Shown here one piece after another: positions 15,741 through 20,095 of a stretch of 20,095 nt of DNA. The DNA is from a virus. The number at the start of each line of letters is the position of its first letter. Position 1 is the stretch's first letter. Under the pieces are notes generated by a model, which saw only the letters and a program-made list of their open reading frames with translations, had not been told where the DNA came from and did no database searches. The stretch is from IMG/VR virus record IMGVR_UViG_3300006874_000199, positions 1 to 20,095 of that record; one strand, 5' to 3'. A program made the translations under genes and the position numbers.

Positions 15741-16176
15741 TCAGAAGATTCGGAATACATTCGACAAAATCATTATTCATCATACGGCTACTACACGAGA
15801 GCCACAGTATGATGTTGAGTGGTGTCGTCTTCTGCACAAGAAGAAGGACTGGCGCGACATAGGCTACCACATTTACATCGAATACGATGGCACGATTCAA
15901 ATGGGACGACCATTAGATTGGGTAGGCGCTCATACTTTGCACCACAACAAGTTCGGCATCGGCATCGCCTACGTAGGCGGCTACGAAGATTACGACAGCG
16001 ATCCGGTATGCACCTTGACTGAAGAGCAGAAGTACAGCATTGCTGTGTGTGTTAAATACTTGAAAGAGATGACCGGTAAGGACTTGAAGGTCTTAGGTCA
16101 CAACGACTTTAAGAACACCTTCTGCCCTGGCTTCGACCCAAAGACCATTGATTGGGAGAAGTTGCTCGATGAGTGA
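15640..16176 (+). CDS. Endolysin: N-acetylmuramoyl-L-alanine amidase (Amidase_2 / T7-lysozyme-PGRP family)
   Basis: A 178-residue zinc amidase cleaving the bond between N-acetylmuramic acid and L-alanine in peptidoglycan. The catalytic domain starts near FDKIIIHHTATT, with His47 (or His48) as zinc ligand. GYHIYIEYDGTI provides the conserved Tyr76, and HNDFKNTFCPGF supplies His154 and Cys162. Thr160, two residues before the Cys, occupies the place held by Lys128 in T7 lysozyme, as is seen in PGRPs. The first 35 residues are a basic, Ser/Thr/Pro-rich linker encoded inside the holin-like gene. The ATG at 15640 is the first start in a frame that opens at 15625, and no later ATG, GTG or TTG precedes the domain. 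There is no signal peptide, so export depends on a holin. The stop overlaps the nuclease start by 8 nt. Confidence 0.93.
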   Translation: MIKSSDTSKRSSRRSQKKATTQTKKPIPANPIPDQKIRNTFDKIIIHHTATTREPQYDVEWCRLLHKKKDWRDIGYHIYIEYDGTIQMGRPLDWVGAHTLHHNKFGIGIAYVGGYEDYDSDPVCTLTEEQKYSIAVCVKYLKEMTGKDLKVLGHNDFKNTFCPGFDPKTIDWEKLLDE

Positions 16177-16528
16177 GCATGAAATCCAGGTTGAATTTGT
16201 AAGGCTGATCGAGGAGGCAAACCCCGACATCCTGCTGTGCGCTACAGTCGGTGGTGCGCGTATGAGCTGGTCTACTGCAAAGATGATCAAACGACAGGGT
16301 TACCGCAAAGGCATCCCTGATCTTATGATATTCGAACCGTGCGATGGCTTTTACGGTCTTTTCATTGAGATCAAAAAGAAAGGAGGCCGTCCAAGTCCAC
16401 ATCAAACGAAGTGGATAGACGACCTCCAACGTAGGGGTTACCGTGCTGTGATTTGCAAGGGACTAGACCAATGCATAAACGAGTTCAACCATTATTTCAC
16501 ACACGACAAGCAAGTCAATCAAATCTAA
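16169..16528 (+). CDS. VRR-NUC domain nuclease
   Basis: A 119-residue standalone VRR-NUC protein, a PD-(D/E)XK-type nuclease that in related phage proteins acts on branched or recombination DNA. Motifs in order: EHEIQVEFVRLIEE (about 3-16), GGARMSW, KRQGYRKGIPDLMIFEP with the catalytic Asp of the GxPD element, FIEIKKKGGRPSPHQTKW with the Glu-x-Lys pair and the following Gln, and finally RRGYRAVICKGLDQC, the strand and helix that close the fold. All key residues are present. I chose ATG 16169, which overlaps the amidase stop by 8 nt, over TTG 16148. Placement at the end of the late operon, not with replication genes, is notable. Its 3' end overlaps the convergent regulator gene by 14 bp. Confidence 0.9.
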   Translation: MSEHEIQVEFVRLIEEANPDILLCATVGGARMSWSTAKMIKRQGYRKGIPDLMIFEPCDGFYGLFIEIKKKGGRPSPHQTKWIDDLQRRGYRAVICKGLDQCINEFNHYFTHDKQVNQI

Positions 16529-16736
16529 GACTTATATCGACTTTGCAGCCAAGCACGTTTGCCCATCTACTCAAGGTCGTTACCTTGGGTATCTTAAGCC
16601 CCCTTTCGTACTTTGAGATTGCAGCCTTTGGTATGTCTGCTAATCCTTCAACGGTTTCAAGTGACAAGTTATTGTCCTGACGTACTTTCCTGAGCGCAAT
16701 GCATGCATCCAGGATTTGCATTTCTGTGTGCTTCAT
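16515..16736 (-). CDS. XRE-family helix-turn-helix regulator
   Basis: A 73-residue protein that is almost only a DNA-binding domain. It opens with a helix (ILDACIALRKVRQDNN), then LSLETVEGLADIPKAAISKYERG, where the turn and recognition helix of an XRE/Cro-like fold are visible (ETVEGLADIPKAAISKYE), and ends with KIPKVTTLSRWANVLGC and ISLRF. It starts 23 bases after the metallophosphoesterase stop and is the last gene of the minus-strand operon. The upstream in-frame extension to 16814 lies inside the previous gene and is not needed. It might regulate phage transcription or be a Cro-like protein; the operator is not identified. The 3' end runs into the VRR-NUC gene. Confidence 0.84.
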   Translation of the reverse strand: MKHTEMQILDACIALRKVRQDNNLSLETVEGLADIPKAAISKYERGLKIPKVTTLSRWANVLGCKVDISLRFD

Positions 16737-16759
16737 GGCGCTAATATAGCACAAAAAGA

Positions 16760-17470
16760 CTATACTCCAAAAAGAATGTTGATTGCCGTGTGTCCTCCAA
16801 TTACGACACCGCATCCAATGGCTTGTTTCTTAAAGTTCTTTGCGTATGCTGCCGCATAGCTTGTCCTGTCGATGCCACAGCCAACTTGCATGCCGAAGAT
16901 CTTTACGTTGTTACCGACCATCCATTCACAATAGGCTTGTGTGTGTATATGGCCTTGCACGGTACTTTGCATATCGTTCTTCGCCTTGTTACGAGCAGTT
17001 CCACCCTCCCCATGCACGTACTGCACGTCATCATATACGATCCGGTCGCACCAATTCCAGTCAGTACCCAAGACTTCGTTGTAGTCTCGTATCCATTCCT
17101 TCGGCACTGACGAACTAAACGCTTTACGCATGATCAATCGATCGTGGTTACCAATGATTACGTCAGCCACTGGGAATGCATCCGACCATTTGCGCACATG
17201 CTGTATAGCTTGCTTCAGTTCGTATGAACCCCCCAAACCGTCAGGACTAGTCTCATGGTAGCTGCTGTAATGATTATCGCAAATGTCGCCAATGAATATG
17301 ACGTGGTTGCAGTTAAATCGCTCGTAGGTCTGTACGCAAAACTCAAAGTAGCCGTCCAGCTCAAAAGGACAGTGCAAGTCGCCTATGATCAGGATTCTTC
17401 GCTCATTAGCACGAATGAAGTCTAGGGCTTTCTTCTCACGCGATGATACCCTTGGACGAATCTCTTTCAC
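16760..17470 (-). CDS. Calcineurin-like metallophosphoesterase
   Basis: A 236-residue protein with every metal-binding motif of the calcineurin-like phosphoesterase superfamily: GDLHCP (Asp31, His33), GDICDN (Asp62), GNHD (Asn108, His109), VHGE (His153) and GHIH (His174, His176). The substrate cannot be told from sequence; phosphodiesterases or DNA-related phosphatases of this type are frequent in phage early regions. It resembles phage serine/threonine phosphatase or DNA-repair exonuclease relatives only in fold. No signal peptide or membrane segment is apparent before the domain. It is coupled by ATGA to the small membrane protein gene upstream and leads 23 bases on to the XRE gene. The role in this phage is inferred to be in DNA or nucleotide metabolism. 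Confidence 0.9.
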   Translation of the reverse strand: MKEIRPRVSSREKKALDFIRANERRILIIGDLHCPFELDGYFEFCVQTYERFNCNHVIFIGDICDNHYSSYHETSPDGLGGSYELKQAIQHVRKWSDAFPVADVIIGNHDRLIMRKAFSSSVPKEWIRDYNEVLGTDWNWCDRIVYDDVQYVHGEGGTARNKAKNDMQSTVQGHIHTQAYCEWMVGNNVKIFGMQVGCGIDRTSYAAAYAKNFKKQAIGCGVVIGGHTAINILFGV

Positions 17471-17688
17471 TGCTTCTCGGTGAAACTAAGACAGAGAGGA
17501 ACGATGCTGATTGCACACATCACGACTGCCATCCACGACATACCATTTGCGACGATATCGCTACAGGCAGTCATACATATCAAGCCGCCAATTGTCCTCT
17601 TTGCGCTCCACCGTTTGAGATCACCTTTCGTCTTAAACGCTTCGGTCAAATCCATGCCTTGCAAGAGGGTTAGCAGCTTGGGATTCAT
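17467..17688 (-). CDS. Small membrane protein, function unknown
   Basis: A 73-residue protein with a short amphipathic N-terminus (LLTLLQGMDLTEAFKTKG), a basic stretch (LKRWSAKR), and two hydrophobic segments (about residues 32-48 and 50-69) separated by a small turn. It could be a second holin or a membrane anchor for a host-directed function, but its location in the early-type operon gives no support for either. I chose ATG 17688, which overlaps the preceding stop as ATGA; an ATG at 17700 adds four residues. It overlaps the metallophosphoesterase start by 4 nt. Confidence 0.65.
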   Translation of the reverse strand: MNPKLLTLLQGMDLTEAFKTKGDLKRWSAKRTIGGLICMTACSDIVANGMSWMAVVMCAISIVPLCLSFTEKQ

Positions 17689-17975
17689 TCGAGATTGCAT
17701 ATCATTCGTATGAACGCGGACAGATCCTTTTGCCTTGGCGCGTAATCGTAACGCACGTCCGGCTTGTTCATTTCGAAAGTAGAAACTAACTCGTCGAAGC
17801 GAACCCTATCCAAGTCTGAAGATAAGATTTCAACTTCGTATTGTTGATGAACATTGTCGTCATACAGGCAACTCTCCAAAAATCCAAGTAGCCACGTCTT
17901 TTGTGACCAGGTCACCTGTTCTGCCTGATCCGTAGCCTCTATCTCAGCAAAGTAATCGTCAAGCCAATCACTCAT
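17685..17975 (-). CDS. Unknown acidic protein
   Basis: A 96-residue acidic protein that I do not recognise. The N-terminal half is helical and contains SDWLDDYFAEIEAT and SQKTWLLGFLESCLY; the second half is more beta-like (YEVEILSSDLDRVRF). No motif for catalysis or metal binding is apparent. I chose ATG 17975, which overlaps the preceding gene's stop by 8 nt, rather than 18023, which would lie well inside it. The stop is shared with the membrane-protein start as ATGA. Operon context suggests a phage DNA-metabolism accessory role, no more than that. Confidence 0.6.
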   Translation of the reverse strand: MSDWLDDYFAEIEATDQAEQVTWSQKTWLLGFLESCLYDDNVHQQYEVEILSSDLDRVRFDELVSTFEMNKPDVRYDYAPRQKDLSAFIRMICNLE

Positions 17976-18378
17976 CCTGTACGCCCTCGTCTGCTCCGTA
18001 CACATTTTCTTGGTACAGACCAACCATTTTTAATACAGCACGGCTTAAGGCGCGTTTCTCCGCAGTCATGACGTAGTACGTGTTTTTGCAGTTCTCCGGC
18101 CCAGCTTCACCATAAGTCTGCACCATGATCTCATCACCGAAGTACTCCTGTCGAACGTCCTCTTTTAAAGCAATGGCCTTGATGACTACAAAATCACGCT
18201 CTAGCTTTTCTACTTCAAAAGTTACGATGATGCCTTCCTTTGCCTGAATCTTTTCAATGCCACTGCGTGTGATGATGATAAAATGCTTGTGCATAAAAAA
18301 GTCATCACGAGTCAAATCGTAGCGATCTGTTAGGTTGCGCATCCGCGCTTTTTCTGCTTCTGTTAATTGTTTTGCCAT
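17968..18378 (-). CDS. Conserved phage protein, possible single-strand-annealing (ERF-like) helper
   Basis: A 136-residue protein with a notable C-terminal part: TYYVMTAEKRALSRAVLKMV, then GLYQENVYGADE. The core of this pattern (A.KRA..RA.LK..GL) resembles the helix found in phage ERF-like single-strand-annealing and related recombination proteins, where a helix A.T.A.GRAL...G occurs in the same position after the beta sheet. The N-terminal half (KARMRNLTDRYDLTRDDFF, then strands HFIIITRSGIEKIQAKEG and IVTFEVEKLERDFVVIKA) is short compared with full annealing proteins. The assignment is by eye and tentative. The start ATG 18378 is 5 bases after the stop of the preceding gene; an upstream ATG at 18435 lies inside that gene. 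Confidence 0.6.
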   Translation of the reverse strand: MAKQLTEAEKARMRNLTDRYDLTRDDFFMHKHFIIITRSGIEKIQAKEGIIVTFEVEKLERDFVVIKAIALKEDVRQEYFGDEIMVQTYGEAGPENCKNTYYVMTAEKRALSRAVLKMVGLYQENVYGADEGVQDE

Positions 18379-18383
18379 GTTTT

Positions 18384-18707
18384 CTAGTTCTCCATGTTTA
18401 TGATTTCGTGGTATGCTCGGACGGCGGCTGTACATGCGTGAATGAACGCCTCGTCCATCAAGAATAAATTTAGCATGATAACGGCATATTGATCAATCGT
18501 ACCATTAGCCAAGACAGTACACATATTGTCTTTGGCCTGGACACTACCGTCCCATGACTCTTCAAACAACTCCTTGTCGTCAGGTTTTTTTTTTATGCGC
18601 ACGTAGATGTAGGATTGTCCGTCATCTTCACGCGCACCCTCTAATATGATTTCGATGTTGTCGTCAACACCGTCATAACCTTCCTCGAAGAAATCGTCGT
18701 CCATCAT
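18384..18707 (-). CDS. Acidic protein of unknown function
   Basis: A 107-residue, strongly acidic protein (MMDDDFFEEGYDGVDDNIEI). A beta-strand follows, then YIYVRIKKKPDDKELFEESW, and a more hydrophobic helical end (YAVIMLNLFLMDEAFIHAC, TAAVRAYHEIINMEN). I do not recognise a family. The AAA codons for KKK belong to a run of ten A residues (18585-18594 on the reverse strand). The start overlaps the coiled-coil gene's stop as ATGA. Confidence 0.62.
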   Translation of the reverse strand: MMDDDFFEEGYDGVDDNIEIILEGAREDDGQSYIYVRIKKKPDDKELFEESWDGSVQAKDNMCTVLANGTIDQYAVIMLNLFLMDEAFIHACTAAVRAYHEIINMEN

Positions 18708-19054
18708 CTCATTAGCTGTTCAATAGATTTCTTCAAGTTACGTATCTCCTTTGCCTGATCAGCACACTTCGTTTGCAAATTGCTGTTCTCATTCGTCAGT
18801 TGCGCATTTAGCTTTTTCTCTTCACGCAATGATCGTTTGGTCGTCCCAAACTCTTCTTCCAAGTAGTATGCTTGTTGCAAAATCATGTACAATTCTAACA
18901 CACACCGATTCAGGACATCGACAATTGGCTTTGGTGCATCTAAGTCCGGTATCTGCGCTTCAATCGTCGCAGCAGTTCCCATAACGTGCAAACGATCCGT
19001 ACTTCTCTGTAGCCAATCTACTTCCGGGCCGTTGTATTTAAATAGTCTCATCAT
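18704..19054 (-). CDS. Coiled-coil protein of unknown function
   Basis: A protein of 116 residues. The first half is compact (RLFKYNGPEVDWLQRSTDRL, then AQIPDLDAPKPIVDVLNRCV), the second half is a long coiled coil with heptads (YLEEEFGTTKRSLREEKKLN, LTNENSNLQTKC, EIRNLKKSIEQLM). The start is not certain: ATG at 19054 or 19051 fits a 14- to 17-nt overlap with the methyltransferase gene; ATG 19072 would lengthen the overlap to 35 nt. A role is not evident; it might mediate oligomerisation in a replication or recombination complex, given the neighbours. Confidence 0.66.
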   Translation of the reverse strand: MMRLFKYNGPEVDWLQRSTDRLHVMGTAATIEAQIPDLDAPKPIVDVLNRCVLELYMILQQAYYLEEEFGTTKRSLREEKKLNAQLTNENSNLQTKCADQAKEIRNLKKSIEQLMR

Positions 19055-19949
19055 AGTTCTTGATTGCTTCAAAAATGTTCATTACTAGAGGAACGCATAC
19101 TGCGTTACCGTAGCCCTTTAGGCTTTCTCTTCGCCAAGCTGGAAAGGTAAGACCGTCCAGTCTTTGGGGAAGCCCATCATCTCCGCCGCAAACAGGGGAG
19201 ACAGTTGGGAAGTCAGTGAATCGTAGTCGTCGTCTAACCGTAGATATACGTTTCTCAGCAGATTCTTGCGATTCCTGTTGTTGTGTATTGCTGCGGGAGA
19301 CGTTGCTCCTTTGTAATCCGTTGCCGTCGGAGTTGGCAGTAAACGCTTCTGCATCTCCTGAGCGATCAGGTGATTTAGTTCTGACCTGCGGCTTGGCTGT
19401 CCCTCCGGTCGCTCGATTGCTGTCCCGTCTTTGCAGCACCGTGCTGTGATTGTAGGCAACAATGAAAATTCTGTCTCGTCGGTGTGGGGCGTTGACACCA
19501 GCAGATGGTAGTAGATACGATTGAACTGAGTACCCACTATCTTCCAAGTCAGCACACACCTGCTCGAATACCATTCCGATTGTCCCTCCTTCTGAAGGCA
19601 GATTAAGGATTCCGCGAACATTCTCTCCCACGACCCAACGGGGTGAACACTCTCGGATAACTCTAAGCATCTCCGGCCATAGGTAGCGGTCATCATCTGC
19701 TCCTTCTCGGTTTCCTGCGTGACTGAATGGTTGACAGGGGAATCCTCCGCTGAGGACATCAATTCGTCCCAAATACTTATCTGCTTTAAAGGTTGTGACA
19801 TCGTCGTGTAGTTTTGATTCAGGGAAATGGTAGCGCAGGAGTCGTTGACAAAACTCGTCTTTCTCACAACAAAAGACGTTGTCCCATCCCATTTGCCGTG
19901 CAGCCAAGTCAAAGCCGCCGATCCCACTAAAGAGGCTTGCATGTGTCAT
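19038..19949 (-). CDS. DNA (cytosine-5) methyltransferase
   Basis: A 303-residue m5C methyltransferase that transfers a methyl group from S-adenosylmethionine to C5 of cytosine in DNA. Motif I is FSGIGGF (7-13), motif IV is GGFPCQPFS with the catalytic Cys72, motif VI is ENV (109-111), and motif VIII is HRRDR (156-160, His in place of the common Gln). The last motif, GYGNAVCVPLVMNIFEAI (279-296), matches motif X. Residues of about 166-260, where the target-recognition domain should lie, are short, polar and rich in Ser, Thr, Arg and Gln. No partner restriction enzyme is visible, so the likely use is to protect phage DNA from the host or to mark it epigenetically. The ATG overlaps a TGA of an upstream gene. 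A second long frame runs through it. Confidence 0.93.
   Translation of the reverse strand: MTHASLFSGIGGFDLAARQMGWDNVFCCEKDEFCQRLLRYHFPESKLHDDVTTFKADKYLGRIDVLSGGFPCQPFSHAGNREGADDDRYLWPEMLRVIRECSPRWVVGENVRGILNLPSEGGTIGMVFEQVCADLEDSGYSVQSYLLPSAGVNAPHRRDRIFIVAYNHSTVLQRRDSNRATGGTAKPQVRTKSPDRSGDAEAFTANSDGNGLQRSNVSRSNTQQQESQESAEKRISTVRRRLRFTDFPTVSPVCGGDDGLPQRLDGLTFPAWRRESLKGYGNAVCVPLVMNIFEAIKNYDETI
19118..19942 (-). other. Possible second coding frame inside the methyltransferase gene
   Basis: This 274-codon frame is in +1 phase to the methyltransferase. It ends in LSPLFAAEMMGFPKDWTVLP and contains LLPTPTATDYKG and SSRCVLTWKIVGTQFNR. I know such strings from many predicted proteins in Bacteroidota and phage data. 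They line up base for base with conserved methyltransferase parts: for example GGDDGLPQRLD in the main frame against EMMGFPKDWT here. This can mean real dual coding, or a shadow that is conserved only because the main frame is. I list it as a candidate, not as an established gene; if translated, a likely start is one of the internal ATGs after about codon 48. Confidence 0.3.
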
Positions 19950-20095
19950 TGGATAAAACGATTACTGGTTCGACACAAAAACAACGTCGCCATTCCGAGG
20001 CGGCCACTTCCCTTGGGTTTGGTTTTTTGATTAACAATCCAAGTCTCGCCATCGCGTATAGGCTCTTCACCTTCGCGCAGCGTTTCGTTTGCAGG
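19946..20095 (-). CDS. Partial protein of unknown function (start outside window)
   Basis: The frame is open from the right edge to a TGA at 19946-19948 that overlaps the methyltransferase ATG. The 49 visible residues include ETWIVNQKTKPKGSGRLG and end in NRFIQ. It is likely the upstream gene of the same operon. Nothing in the visible part gives a function. Confidence 0.55.
   Translation of the reverse strand, partial: PANETLREGEEPIRDGETWIVNQKTKPKGSGRLGMATLFLCRTSNRFIQ

Noticed and set aside
16737-16765. Possible sigma-70-like promoter (TTGGAG, 16 nt, TATATT on the minus strand) before the XRE gene
   Set aside because: It would leave almost no leader before the ATG, and the gene is close enough to its upstream neighbour to be co-transcribed.
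16737-16814. N-terminal extension of the XRE protein
   Set aside because: It lies mostly within the metallophosphoesterase gene and adds no domain; the ATG at 16736 begins just before the DNA-binding fold.
16790-17118. Plus-strand open frames opposite the metallophosphoesterase gene
   Set aside because: Cys/His-rich low-quality translations antisense to a gene with a complete set of catalytic motifs.
1-20095. CRISPR arrays, tRNA genes, insertion sequences, integrase or diversity-generating retroelement
   Set aside because: No spaced identical repeats, cloverleaf-like sequences, transposase or reverse-transcriptase motifs were seen on either strand.

Overview
The window is a stretch of a tailed double-stranded DNA phage (or prophage) with a long non-contractile tail, i.e. 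siphovirus-like. The structural genes are of the HK97 type, and the tape-measure protein is of the TP901 family. No tail sheath is seen. The host is probably a member of the Bacteroidota, perhaps marine. This is an inference from three things: almost no Shine-Dalgarno sequences in front of genes that have their own leader, the resemblance of several proteins to Bacteroidota phage proteins known to me, and the style of the fibre motifs. No integrase, excisionase, tRNA or attachment site is visible, so temperate or lytic lifestyle is undecided. Terminase and most of the portal gene lie outside the left edge.

Layout, plus strand (1-16528), one tightly packed late operon. Head: portal C-terminus, a small conserved protein, prohead protease and major capsid protein, followed by a terminator (2788-2847). 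Neck: a small virion-type protein, gp6-like connector, head closure protein, gp10-like protein and tail terminator. Tail: two tandem paralogous major tail proteins, a second terminator (6212-6246), a tail assembly chaperone pair joined by a -1 programmed frameshift at the heptamer GGGAAAG (6594-6600), the tape measure, a large tail-tip protein, a fibre and a discoidin-like adhesin. Lysis: two small membrane proteins, the second overlapping an amidase endolysin by 101 nt. A VRR-NUC nuclease closes the operon.

Layout, minus strand (20095 down to 16515), a second operon that converges on the first and overlaps it by 14 bp. In transcription order it holds an unidentified partial gene, an m5C DNA methyltransferase, a coiled-coil protein, an acidic unknown, a protein with a motif like that of single-strand-annealing proteins (uncertain), another unknown, a small membrane protein, a metallophosphoesterase and an XRE-type regulator. 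This looks like part of the early/DNA-metabolism region. Genes in both operons are mostly coupled through ATGA, TAATG or TGATG stop/start overlaps.

The points most worth a second look are the lambda-like frameshift site, the tandem tail-tube paralogs, a long second reading frame inside the methyltransferase gene that carries its own recurring motifs, and a GC-rich hairpin patch near the 3' end of the tape-measure gene. No gene-free stretch exceeds 100 bases.
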